In this document: piece by piece, positions 50,994-59,014 of the stretch
Layout of the letters: each line of letters begins with the position of its first letter
How positions within the stretch are numbered: the stretch's first letter is position 1
NCBI RefSeq assembly: GCF_025369935.1
Contig: NZ_CP104467.1
Location: forward strand, 7,447,001-7,511,000
DNA from: Paenibacillus andongensis
GTDB taxonomy: Bacteria > Bacillota > Bacilli > Paenibacillales > NBRC-103111
DNA: 64,000 nucleotides
Reading direction: 5' to 3'
Program-made: the position numbers and the translations under genes
Notes under the pieces: generated by a model
Databases searched by the model: none
The model's input: only the letters and a program-made list of their open reading frames with translations
What the model was told of the DNA's origin: nothing

Positions 50994-51875
50994 TTAAGAT
51001 TTTACAGAACCCACCATCATTCCTTTGACAAAATGGCGCTGCAAGAACGGGTAGATAAGAATAATGGGGATCGTCGCAATTATAATGGTCGCCATTTTGA
51101 TACCTTCCGGATCCATATGAGCAAGTCCGCTGAATTGAGAAGCGTTCGGATCAATGCTGATATCCTCAGATACAATCAATTGACGGAGCTTTACTTGAAG
51201 CGGCCATAAGGCAGGCTTGTTAATGTAGTACAGTGCGCTTTGGTACGTATTCCAGTGACCCACCGCATAAAAGATTCCCAGAGAGGCCATCACCGGCTTG
51301 GACAAAGGAAGCACGATATTCCAGATCATTCTGAGCTCGGAGCAGCCGTCGATACGTCCGGAATCAATCAGCTCACTCGGAATTTGCAAGAAGAACGACC
51401 GCATCACGAAAAAGTTGAAGGCGCTGATAGCACCTGGAAGCATTAAGGCCCAGAGCGAATTTGTTAAATGTAAATTTTTCATCAAAATAAAGTTAGGAAT
51501 CAGCGGAGCTGTGAAAACCATCGTAATGAGAACCATAATAACGACAACGTTACGGCCAGCATACTCGGGTCGAGACACTGGATACGCGAGAGATGCTGTG
51601 GCGATCAGATTGATCAGGGTACCCACTACTGTAATATACACGGTCACTCCGAAGGAACGCCAGATCGCTGCATCGCTAAACACATATTGGTAGTTGATCG
51701 ATGTAAATTGAACAGGCAGGAATAATACCTTCCCATTCACAATGGCTTCCGAAGAACTGAACGATTGGGCCAGCACGTTTAAGAACGGCAGGAGCATCGC
51801 TAGCGATAAAAGAGTCAGAAATAGCACATTAAAGACGTTAAAAACTTGCCAGCCGGCTGTCGGCTTGCGATTCAT
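50994..51875 (-). CDS. ABC transporter permease, LplC/YtcP type
   Basis: The 293-residue six-helix protein has the EAA loop ELIDSGRIDGCSELRMIWNIVLPL and C-terminal FVKGMMVGSVKS, typical of the second permease of LplABC-type importers. It lies 18 bases downstream of the LplB-type permease gene. It supplies half of the membrane channel for the lipoprotein at 49258. Confidence 0.93.
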   Translation of the reverse strand: MNRKPTAGWQVFNVFNVLFLTLLSLAMLLPFLNVLAQSFSSSEAIVNGKVLFLPVQFTSINYQYVFSDAAIWRSFGVTVYITVVGTLINLIATASLAYPVSRPEYAGRNVVVIMVLITMVFTAPLIPNFILMKNLHLTNSLWALMLPGAISAFNFFVMRSFFLQIPSELIDSGRIDGCSELRMIWNIVLPLSKPVMASLGIFYAVGHWNTYQSALYYINKPALWPLQVKLRQLIVSEDISIDPNASQFSGLAHMDPEGIKMATIIIATIPIILIYPFLQRHFVKGMMVGSVKS

Positions 51876-51893
51876 AAAGCGTTCACCTCCGTC

Positions 51894-52856
51894 TTAGTAC
51901 AAGCTTTCACCCGTTGTTTTTTTGCTTAAAAGATTACCCGTAACAATAAAAATTACGCCAACTAGTGCTTTGAAAAGTCCGATTGCCGTTGTATAGCTAA
52001 ACTGCTGACCTAACAACCCTGCAGTGTAAATATACGTGTCTAGAATTTCACCATTTTCTTTATTCAGAGGGTTCAGGAACACGTAAACACGCTCGAAGCC
52101 AAAATCCAAAAATTTACCGATATGAAGGAGGAACAAAATCATAATGGTTGGTAGAAGCGACGGGAGCGTAATTGAAATGGTTTGTCTCCAGCGGTTCGCG
52201 CCATCCACCTCAGAAGCTTCATACAGATCCGGATTAATTCCTGCCAGTGCCGCCAAATAAATGATGGTACCGTAGCCGGAATCACGCCAAATACCCGAAG
52301 AAATGAGCACTGTACGAATCCATGACTCTTCACCCATGAAATAAATCGGCTCGAAACCCAGCCAAGTGATGAGATGGTTCAAAGCTCCCGTTGAAGGAGA
52401 AAGAATACCGATCGCAATCCCGCTCACAATAACCCACGACAAGAAGTGAGGCATGTAAACAACAGTTTGAAGTAAACGCTTGTACACGACAACACGTAGC
52501 TCATTAAGCAGCAAGGCGAGAATGATTGGCGCCGGAAAAGCCAGTACCAAGTCGTAAATGCCGATCAGAATTGTATTCTTCAAAATCTTGAGGAAGTCAT
52601 AATGGGCAAACATTCGAATGAAATGCTCGAACCCCACCCATTCACTTCCCGTGAAGCCATCAAAAATGTTGTAATCTTGAAAAGCAATGACTGAACCTAA
52701 CAAGGGCACATACTTGAAAACAATAAAATACAAAATCCCCGGCAGCGATATCAAATACAGCGCCTTATACTTCCAGAACGTTCGCAGAAAGGATCTACCT
52801 TTACGTACCTGCGAGCGCTGATTTATCTTTTTTACCGCTTGTGCGTTGACCGCCAT
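51894..52856 (-). CDS. ABC transporter permease, LplB/YteP type
   Basis: The 320-residue protein has a basic N-terminus, six helices, the start LISLPGILYFIVFKYVPLLG characteristic of LplB/YteP and the EAA loop DLYEASEVDGANRWRQTISITLPSL. YteP-type importers of Bacillus take up uronate-containing oligosaccharides. It is the first gene of the 12-kb operon. The promoter lies within about 70 bases upstream. Confidence 0.93.
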   Translation of the reverse strand: MAVNAQAVKKINQRSQVRKGRSFLRTFWKYKALYLISLPGILYFIVFKYVPLLGSVIAFQDYNIFDGFTGSEWVGFEHFIRMFAHYDFLKILKNTILIGIYDLVLAFPAPIILALLLNELRVVVYKRLLQTVVYMPHFLSWVIVSGIAIGILSPSTGALNHLITWLGFEPIYFMGEESWIRTVLISSGIWRDSGYGTIIYLAALAGINPDLYEASEVDGANRWRQTISITLPSLLPTIMILFLLHIGKFLDFGFERVYVFLNPLNKENGEILDTYIYTAGLLGQQFSYTTAIGLFKALVGVIFIVTGNLLSKKTTGESLY

Positions 52857-52886
52857 TCTTGGCCCCCCTCACTTTTCTTCGCTGAT

Positions 52887-52922
52887 GTTATACCTACATC
52901 GTACCCTGCTAAAGCGCTTGCA
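52887..52922 (-). promoter_or_regulatory. Likely promoter region of the lyase/importer operon
   Basis: A minus-strand TATAAC (52892-52887) has only GCTTTA at the -35 position, so an activator is probably needed. CTAAAGCGCTTGCA (52909-52922) overlaps the -35 and matches the CRE consensus at 11 of 14 positions, a weak hit. Confidence 0.4.
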
Positions 52923-53020
52923 ACTATGGATTGTCTTTTCACTCACTTGTGTTTTTTTTAGGTTGGGGAAGTGCCGCGGTGCGGCTTGGGCTGAGCTATG
53001 GGGTGCGTGTTGGGGCGATG

Positions 53021-53060
53021 GAGCGTGAGGGAGTGCGATGGAGCGTGAGGGAGCGTGAGG
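53021..53060 (+). repeat. Short GAGCGTGAGG direct repeats
   Basis: GAGCGTGAGG occurs at 53021, 53041 and 53051, with GAGTGCGATG in the remaining register. A GC-rich stretch lies between the operon start and the IS remnant; no gene is seen. Confidence 0.5.
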
Positions 53061-53090
53061 GAAAATGAAGGAACGCGACATAAATATCAC

Positions 53091-53255
53091 ATGATGAGGG
53101 AAAAGGGTCTTCGTTCCCGTACCGTGAAGAAATTCAGAGTAACAACAACGGACTCCACCCACGGTCTGCCAGTCGCTCAAAACCTGCTCAACCAACAATT
53201 TCAAACGACCGCCCCCAACAAAGTCTGGGTGACGGATATTACGTATATATGGACT
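53091..53255 (+). pseudogene. IS3-family (IS150-like) transposase OrfB fragment
   Basis: About 53 codons read REKGLRSRTVKKFRVTTTDS, then LPVAQNLLNQQF and PNKVWVTDITYIWT, the segment of IS3 OrfB that leads into the DDE catalytic core (first Asp in VTDITYI). Both ends of the gene are missing and the frame runs into an unrelated inverted repeat. It is a relic of an insertion sequence without activity. Confidence 0.8.
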
Positions 53256-53294
53256 GTACAAAATGTCCGTAGTAAGCAGCTAATTTTGTACAGT
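53253..53294 (+). other. Inverted repeat at the end of the IS fragment
   Basis: Perfect 12-bp arms ACTGTACAAAAT (53253-53264) and ATTTTGTACAGT (53283-53294) around 18 bases, followed by TTTTT. It may be a terminator-like structure or the remains of an element end. Confidence 0.55.
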
Positions 53295-53326
53295 TTTTGA
53301 GAACGCGAGTACTACTGTCCTTGTAT

Positions 53327-53370
53327 AAAAAAAACACCCTCGCAAACATAAAGTGCGAGAGTGTATTTTA
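53327..53370 (-). terminator. Intrinsic terminator after the RidA gene
   Basis: ACACcCTCGCA and TGCGAGaGTGT arms with a 9-base loop, followed on the minus strand by eight T. Confidence 0.85.
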
Positions 53371-53422
53371 ATGATAATAAACCCGATTACTATTGCGTTG
53401 ACCACTGTGACCGAGTTAATAG

Positions 53423-53815
53423 TTAATCGGTGTGAGCGACGGCGCGGATTTCAACCAGTTGTTCAGGGAACGCCAAGCCCGACACACCGATGAGAGTGAC
53501 GGCCGACCGATGGTCACCCACATACTCTTTGTACACGCTGAGGAACGGCTCGAAATCCTCTTGCGGTCTTGTCAGGTAGATCTCCAGGTCAGCGATGTTC
53601 GACTTCGTGACACCAAATCCCGCCAGAACGCGATCAAGGTTCTCAAACGTCTGCCGGGTCTGCACCTTGATATCGCCCTCGCCAACAAACTCACCCTGCA
53701 TATTGTGTGAAAATTGTCCCGAAATGTAGATAGTGCCGTTGACACTGTAAGCTTGAGTTACATTGAATTCTTTTTCCCATGGAACACCATGATTGTAGGT
53801 TTTAGCTTTAGTCAT
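53423..53815 (-). CDS. RidA/YjgF family protein
   Basis: The 130-residue protein fits the RidA fold: YISGQFSHN, an IKVQTRQTFENLDRVLAGFGV helix, DLEIYLTRPQEDF, and LIGVSGLAFPEQLVEIRAVA. Canonical RidA uses an Arg in the strand near the end (EIRAVA here) for enamine/imine hydrolysis; homologues also act on other reactive intermediates. GGAGAGG lies 6 bases before the ATG. It is downstream of an HxlR regulator whose likely operator AGTGCGTACT lies at the promoter. Confidence 0.9.
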   Translation of the reverse strand: MTKAKTYNHGVPWEKEFNVTQAYSVNGTIYISGQFSHNMQGEFVGEGDIKVQTRQTFENLDRVLAGFGVTKSNIADLEIYLTRPQEDFEPFLSVYKEYVGDHRSAVTLIGVSGLAFPEQLVEIRAVAHTD

Positions 53816-53820
53816 TGTAT

Positions 53821-53890
53821 CCTCTCCTTCAATTCAAAGTAAGGTCAGTATAAAGTGAGTACAAATGAAAAACCAGTACGCACTATTTTG
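53821..53890 (-). promoter_or_regulatory. RidA promoter/leader, one copy of a mirrored 70-base element
   Basis: Read on the minus strand it contains AGTGCGTACT (53884-53875), TATACT and the ribosome site AAGGAGAG. It is 81 percent identical (57 of 70, no gaps) to 54304-54373 read on the plus strand. Confidence 0.75.
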
Positions 53891-53931
53891 ATATGTACTA
53901 TCCAGCAGGGTAGTGTAGTAGAAAACTGGTT

Positions 53932-54273
53932 TTAATTAATTTGGTTCTTTACTCCCCACTCACATAACTCTTCTAAAACAGGTAATAGTGTTTCCGCTTT
54001 TTTTGTGAGACTGTACTCGACTTTTGGGGGAACTTGAGGATACTCTTTCCGTTCCACCATACCATCCGCTTCTAATTCTTTTAGTTGTACACTCAAAGTT
54101 TTAAAAGTTATAGCTCCAATTTGTCTTTTTAGATCATTAAAACGAACCGGCTTGTTTTCTGCTAAAAGGTAAATAATAACCATTTTCCATTTACCACCAA
54201 TAACCGATAATGTATATCCAAACGGAGTATCTTGAATTTTTTTAACCTTACCCTTATATTCAGCCATACTCAT
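53932..54273 (-). CDS. HxlR-family winged-helix regulator
   Basis: The 113-residue protein has the HxlR pattern: TLSVIGGKWKMVIIYLLAENKPVRFNDLKRQIGAITFKTLSVQLKELEADGMVERK as a winged helix, and a short dimerisation helix. There is no HxlR-typical Cys near the N-terminus (as in HypR/YodB), so redox sensing through that Cys is unlikely. ATG 54273 has AAGGA 10 bases upstream. AGTGCGTACT sequences on both sides are candidate operators. Confidence 0.9.
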   Translation of the reverse strand: MSMAEYKGKVKKIQDTPFGYTLSVIGGKWKMVIIYLLAENKPVRFNDLKRQIGAITFKTLSVQLKELEADGMVERKEYPQVPPKVEYSLTKKAETLLPVLEELCEWGVKNQIN

Positions 54274-54303
54274 ATTTCCACTATCCTTTCGGGTAGTACC
54301 TGT

Positions 54304-54373
54304 CAAAAAAGTGCGTACTACTTTTTTATTTGCGCTCAGTCTATAATAACCTTACTTTGAAGTAAAGGAGAGA
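54304..54373 (+). promoter_or_regulatory. Orphan mirrored copy of the RidA promoter
   Basis: Plus-strand AGTGCGTACT (54310-54319), TATAAT (54342-54347) and AAAGGAGAG (54364-54372) align with the RidA promoter, but the ATG at the expected place is not kept and no gene follows. The 54374-54870 interval shows no coding region; a micro-ORF of 12 codons at 54393 is not convincing. Confidence 0.7.
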
Positions 54374-54870
54374 ACAAGGTTTCGAAAGGTGCTTAATGTT
54401 TAATCCGGATGGTTCTAAAACTAATACATGTTAATGTAAATTAAAGCTAATACTATTAATATTAACAGGGGGGAAGTTATGACATACCCAATGTCCCCTA
54501 ATCAATCCAAACAGAAATCATAATAAATTTAAGGTTTCGAAGAGGAGTGATTGTTGACGAAGTTGAATTGACCATTTGCCCTCCGATAGGAATGTATTTA
54601 TGTACAATATAACCGAATGGTGATAATTTGATATGGAATTTTTTCTATAATTAGGTTCTGTTTATTTATGTACATTGATATCACTGTGAAAACTCTGAAA
54701 CTCCTATATTAGTAAGCTATTATTTAATTATTTTTGTGCATTTTATTTTTGTGCAATTTAATGGAGATAGTAGGTTACAAGTCCCCCGATCGATTTGAGG
54801 CAATGTACTGGGCAACCAAAGCAGCATAGGGAACACCATTTATCGTGTCCACTCTATTGACCTAGTACCA

Positions 54871-55014
54871 TTTTCATCGCTAAAGTCAGGCTGCTGCTCA
54901 ATACCACCGCTTTAACGATGATTTTCATCGCTATTGCCGCATCTACTCTGGGCTTTATGTGAATTTCCCTGCTCGTAAGCGTGTTTTTCATCGCTAAAGT
55001 CGGGTTGCTGCTCA
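54871..55014. repeat. Pair of 30-base direct repeats
   Basis: 54871-54900 and 54985-55014 agree at 28 of 30 positions (TTTTCATCGCTAAAGTC then GGCTGCTGCTCA-type). A partial third copy TTTTCATCGCTATTGCCGC lies at 54923-54941. No coding function is seen. Confidence 0.6.
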
Positions 55015-55017
55015 AAA

Positions 55018-55046
55018 CAAAAAGCGCCCCCAATGGGAGGCGCCAA
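55018..55046 (-). terminator. Intrinsic terminator after the MMPL transporter gene
   Basis: GCGCCTCCC and GGGGGCGC arms around 3 bases, followed on the minus strand by TTTTTG. Confidence 0.8.
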
Positions 55047-55067
55047 TCAATTTCATTCACTTCATGC

Positions 55068-58000
55068 TCAAGCAGTTCTACTCTCCGTGGACACTTGCCT
55101 AGCCGCTGACTTGCGTTTCATCCGCAGCGCCTCAGGCATAGCCAGCAAAGCCGGCAGCAGCATCGGCAGCAAAATAAAGCAAAGCACAACGAGCCCCACG
55201 ATCACGGCTACGGCTAGCTCAATCAGCAGAACTAGACCTGATGGAACCAGCGTCGCGAAGGTACCGCCGAGGATGACCATAGCTGAGATCACCACGCCGC
55301 CGATGTGCTTAGCGGCCTGAACGATCGCTTTAGATGGCGATAACTCGCCCAGCTCTTTGTATCGCATCATCAGGAAGATGCTGTAGTCGACACCAACTGC
55401 GATGATGATGATGAAGGAGAAGAACGGTACGAAAGAGGAAACACCGTCGGCCCCGATGATTTTATCTGTAACGATATTGGTAGCGGTCATAGCTACATAG
55501 TAGGAGATTACTAGGGACACGATGATGTAGACCGCTGGCCAGAAGGAGCGTATCACGAACAACAGGACAATAAATACGCCAATGATCACGATGATCGCCG
55601 TGCTGTTGAACGATTTCAGCTGTGCTTTATTCGTATCATAGGTTGTGGAGCTTGGTCCCGCGGCACCGAATTTCGCTTTCTCCAGCACTGTGCCTTTCAA
55701 ACTAGAGGCTAACTCGGCGTTAATCCCCTCGATGGTGTCCATAGCCGCCGACGAGTACGGATCATCCTTCAAAATGACGATGAGTTTCGTACTCTTGCGA
55801 TCTTTGGACATGAAGCTATCCAAAGATTTGCCGAAATCTGCGCTCGATAGCGCTTCTTTCGGAATGAAGAACGTCTTCGAGCTGTTCAGCTGTGTCAGGA
55901 ACTGGCTCGTTTTGCCGAGCCCCTCGGACACATCGCCCAGTCCGTTGCCGCTTTGGCCGAGGCCGTCCTTCAGCTGGCTCATGCCGCCAGCCAAGCCCGA
56001 CAAGCCCTCGCTCAGCTTCTGCTGCCCGTCCTTGACGCTGCCCAGCGCGTCATTCAGCTTCGCCATGTTCGCGGCGATCTCTTGGCTGCCCGCGCTGCCT
56101 TGCTTCAGCCCCTTCGCGAGCGCCTCCGAGCCGCTCTGCAGAGAAGCCAATCCCGCAGCAAGCTGCGCCTGCGCACCATTAATCTGCTCCAAGCCCGCAG
56201 CAGCTTCAGCAAAAGAGCCATTCAACTTGGCGGCATTCGCGCCAAGCTCCTTCAGCCCGCCGTTCAACTGGGCGAGTCCAGCTTCCAATCCCTCACCCGT
56301 TTGCTTTAACTTCACGTAATCGGCATCTATCTTTAACTGGCTGTACTTTTCACCCAGCCCGCCAATAAGTCCATTCATCCCAGTCAGCCCCTGCTGAATG
56401 CCAGGAAGCTTCCCTTCAATCTGACGATAGCCGTCAGCTAAAGCACTGTAACCCTGCTGCAGCTGCGTAAGCCCGCTGCTTACCTTAATCGTGTTGGCAT
56501 CAACTTGCGTCATGCCATCCTTTAAGCTCGCAATGCCCGCGCTTAGCTCCCCAGCTCCATCAGCCCCCTGTGCGATACCCTTGGATACTTGCCCAAGCGC
56601 AACAGTAATCTGGCTGTAGCCATCCTGAACTTTGCCCGTTCCGTCTACTAGCTGGTCGGTGCCGGACAAATCTGGACTGACCAGCTTACTTTGCATCACA
56701 TTCAAACCATCTTTTATTTGATTAACGCCCTTCTGCGAAGCCGTAATTCCTTCTGCAACGGTCGTCGTTTGAGTCGAAATATAGAAATTATCAATCGGCT
56801 TCGATTGTGGCTGCGTCACACTGGACACCTTATCCACGCCCGGAACACTCTTCAATTTGTCCGTTAGCTTATCAATTGCCGCTAATCCATCATTATTATC
56901 AAGTGCTTTATCATTCTCTATCACAACCATGGTCGGCAGCGCTTGGCCTCGGCTAAAATGATCTGCTACAAGGCTGAATCCTTTGGTGGATTCATGGCCA
57001 TTTCCTAATTCTTTCAACTGGTCAAAAGACAATTTCTGATGGTTCGATAGGGCAATCGGAATCATCACAATCAGAATAAGCAGCGTTGTGATCACCGGTC
57101 TTTTCACCGCAATAGCCGTCAAGCTCGCCCAAAATTTACTTTCCTTATGCCCAGTTGCACCCTTAGAAGGCCAATACAGCTTATTGCCCAGTACTTTCAT
57201 GAGGAAAGGCGTCACCGTCATAATCTCAAGCAAGAGCACCGCGGTACCAATAGCCACCACATTGCCTGATTTATAAATGCCAAAATCCGAAAACGTCAAG
57301 CTCGCGAAAGCGATAAATACGGTCAAAATACTATAAAAAATCGTCTTCCCAGCCGTTTTATATGTCACAATAATCGCTTCATCCACAGACAGACCGTGGG
57401 ATAACTCTTCTTTAAACCGATTGAACAGCAGGATGTTATAGTCGGTTCCAATACCGAAAAGAATCAAGATCAGCAGCATCTCCGTGACACTTGTCACTGG
57501 AAACTCGAACTTATCAATCAGCTGCGCGGCAATCCCCATGGAGCACAAGTAGGAAATACCCACGGCAAGCAGCGAGACAATCGGAATCACTACAGAACGG
57601 AACATAATGACCAGTACCGTCAAGATAAATATAACCGTTAACGCCGCACTTTTTGCCACACCTGACTCAGATGCTTTGATGTAATCGTTCTGAATAAAGT
57701 CCTCACCTGAGAGGTAATAATCCACGTTCACATCTTTCAAAACAGCCTCAAACTCTTGTTGAATTTCATCGACATGACGTCCTCTTTTATCCAAACTAAA
57801 GCTCGCCATTAACGTCGTCTGATCCTCTGAAATAAGCGAGGACTTCGCGTCAGGCAGTGAAAACGGATCAAGTAATTGATCAAACCCAAGCTCCGCTTGA
57901 TGGTTTTTCATACTCGTAATACCGGACTCAATCTGCTTCATATCCGTATCCGACAGTTTATTCGGGTTGTGGAACACGATGATATCGCTAGTCCCTTTAA

Positions 58001-58178
58001 CCCCATTCATTTTATTCAAAATTGAGGTAGCGACCTTGGACGGACTGTCTTTTGGCAGCGGATCCTGGCCCCTGAGCCCTAAAATGGCATTCACATCAGG
58101 TTGAAAAACCGTGAGAACTACGGTAGCTACCAGCCACAAGGCGACAATCGTCCAGCGCCATTTAATAATTTGTTTCAT
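55068..58178 (-). CDS. MMPL-family RND-type exporter
   Basis: The 1036-residue membrane protein has 12 predicted helices in two sets of six (about 5-330 with the first external loop, and 855-1020), with GIGTDYNILLFNRFKEEL and GVDYSIFLMMRYKEL marking the proton-relay helices. The second external region (about 470-770) is an unusually long repetitive helical domain (GVNQIKDGLNVMQSKL, GLAGGMSQLKDGLGQ) like that of YhgE/Pip and YdgH-type proteins. It probably exports a lipid or hydrophobic compound. It is 67 bases downstream of a TetR gene and should be repressed by it. Start at ATG 58178. Confidence 0.9.
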   Translation of the reverse strand: MKQIIKWRWTIVALWLVATVVLTVFQPDVNAILGLRGQDPLPKDSPSKVATSILNKMNGVKGTSDIIVFHNPNKLSDTDMKQIESGITSMKNHQAELGFDQLLDPFSLPDAKSSLISEDQTTLMASFSLDKRGRHVDEIQQEFEAVLKDVNVDYYLSGEDFIQNDYIKASESGVAKSAALTVIFILTVLVIMFRSVVIPIVSLLAVGISYLCSMGIAAQLIDKFEFPVTSVTEMLLILILFGIGTDYNILLFNRFKEELSHGLSVDEAIIVTYKTAGKTIFYSILTVFIAFASLTFSDFGIYKSGNVVAIGTAVLLLEIMTVTPFLMKVLGNKLYWPSKGATGHKESKFWASLTAIAVKRPVITTLLILIVMIPIALSNHQKLSFDQLKELGNGHESTKGFSLVADHFSRGQALPTMVVIENDKALDNNDGLAAIDKLTDKLKSVPGVDKVSSVTQPQSKPIDNFYISTQTTTVAEGITASQKGVNQIKDGLNVMQSKLVSPDLSGTDQLVDGTGKVQDGYSQITVALGQVSKGIAQGADGAGELSAGIASLKDGMTQVDANTIKVSSGLTQLQQGYSALADGYRQIEGKLPGIQQGLTGMNGLIGGLGEKYSQLKIDADYVKLKQTGEGLEAGLAQLNGGLKELGANAAKLNGSFAEAAAGLEQINGAQAQLAAGLASLQSGSEALAKGLKQGSAGSQEIAANMAKLNDALGSVKDGQQKLSEGLSGLAGGMSQLKDGLGQSGNGLGDVSEGLGKTSQFLTQLNSSKTFFIPKEALSSADFGKSLDSFMSKDRKSTKLIVILKDDPYSSAAMDTIEGINAELASSLKGTVLEKAKFGAAGPSSTTYDTNKAQLKSFNSTAIIVIIGVFIVLLFVIRSFWPAVYIIVSLVISYYVAMTATNIVTDKIIGADGVSSFVPFFSFIIIIAVGVDYSIFLMMRYKELGELSPSKAIVQAAKHIGGVVISAMVILGGTFATLVPSGLVLLIELAVAVIVGLVVLCFILLPMLLPALLAMPEALRMKRKSAARQVSTESRTA

Positions 58179-58213
58179 CTCTCTAAAACCTCCTCCGATT
58201 TACAAACCGTTAG

Positions 58214-58227
58214 TAAACAAGCGTTCA
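58214..58227. promoter_or_regulatory. Candidate TetR operator upstream of the MMPL gene
   Basis: TAAACAAGCGTTCA; the same TAAACA-NNN-GTTCA core occurs at 58877-58890 before the TetR gene. Both are followed by CTTTTTG-like sequence. Confidence 0.5.
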
Positions 58228-58245
58228 TTTTTGAGTCAAAAAAAT

Positions 58246-58872
58246 TTAACACAGCCCTTGAAGCTTTATTTTTTCTGAAATACCCGCTGAATACAGGTAC
58301 ACCAGCTCATCAACCAGCACTTTAATCGTATCGCCATCCTCATAATCGCGCAAAATAAGGCTTATTCCCTCAATAAGCGTAACAGCTAGCATCCGTGCAG
58401 ATTGCTGCTCATTCACTTCGAGCGGTGCCGGAGTTTCCTTCGTGGTGGCGAACACGTTCTCCAAGATTTGGTACACCAGCGTAATGAGCTCTTCTTTCAC
58501 AGTTTCGTAGCGTGATCCTTCACTCAGATTAAGGAGGATGGTCAGCTCCACACTCGATTGCTTAAAAAGCTGCAAAATCGTCGCATCAATTTTACGTAAT
58601 ATCACGAGATGATCGGCAGTTTCCTTGCACAATTTGTAATCGACCTCATTCTTGATCTCCAGGGTGTACGAAGCAAGCTGCTCATAGACCGGTTGAATCA
58701 GTTCATAGAATAGGTCTTCTTTGTTTTTAAAATACCGATAAATATTGCCCGGTGTAATACCCGCAGCGTCTGCAATATGCCGAATAGAAGCTTTCATATA
58801 GCCATGTTTCTTGAACTCGGACAATGCTGCTTGGCGGATACTCTTTTTTACGTCATCTTTTAAAACCTGCAT
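58246..58872 (-). CDS. TetR-family transcriptional regulator
   Basis: The 208-residue protein has an N-terminal helix-turn-helix (RQAALSEFKKHGYMKASIRHIADAAGITPGNIYRYFKNKEDLFYELI) and a variable ligand-binding C-terminal domain. AGGTG is 8 bases before the ATG. It is followed in the same direction by the MMPL exporter, a common repressor-pump pair. A shared 14-base motif before both genes is the likely operator. The ligand is unknown. Confidence 0.92.
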   Translation of the reverse strand: MQVLKDDVKKSIRQAALSEFKKHGYMKASIRHIADAAGITPGNIYRYFKNKEDLFYELIQPVYEQLASYTLEIKNEVDYKLCKETADHLVILRKIDATILQLFKQSSVELTILLNLSEGSRYETVKEELITLVYQILENVFATTKETPAPLEVNEQQSARMLAVTLIEGISLILRDYEDGDTIKVLVDELVYLYSAGISEKIKLQGLC

Positions 58873-58876
58873 ATAA

Positions 58877-58890
58877 TAAACACCTGTTCA
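58877..58890. promoter_or_regulatory. Candidate TetR operator upstream of the tetR gene
   Basis: TAAACACCTGTTCA, matching 58214-58227 at 11 of 14 positions. It overlaps the ribosome site, so binding would directly block the tetR transcript. Confidence 0.5.
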
Positions 58891-58954
58891 CTTTTTGTCG
58901 TAATGGAATGATTATAACGTGGGTACTTCCTTTCATGCAAGTATGAAAATCGAG

Positions 58955-59001
58955 AAAAAAAAGCCGACAACCTAAGCAGCTTTCTGCCTGAGGCCGTCGA
59001 C
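58955..59001 (-). terminator. Intrinsic terminator after the desaturase gene
   Basis: GTCGACGGCCTCAGGCAG pairs imperfectly with CTGCTTAGGTTGTCGGC, followed on the minus strand by eight T. Confidence 0.8.
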
Positions 59002-59014
59002 TCTTCTTTAAGAT

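Noticed and set aside
52909..52922. CRE site at the promoter of the lyase/importer operon
   Set aside because: Only 11 of 14 consensus positions match; kept as a note on the promoter and not as a separate claim.
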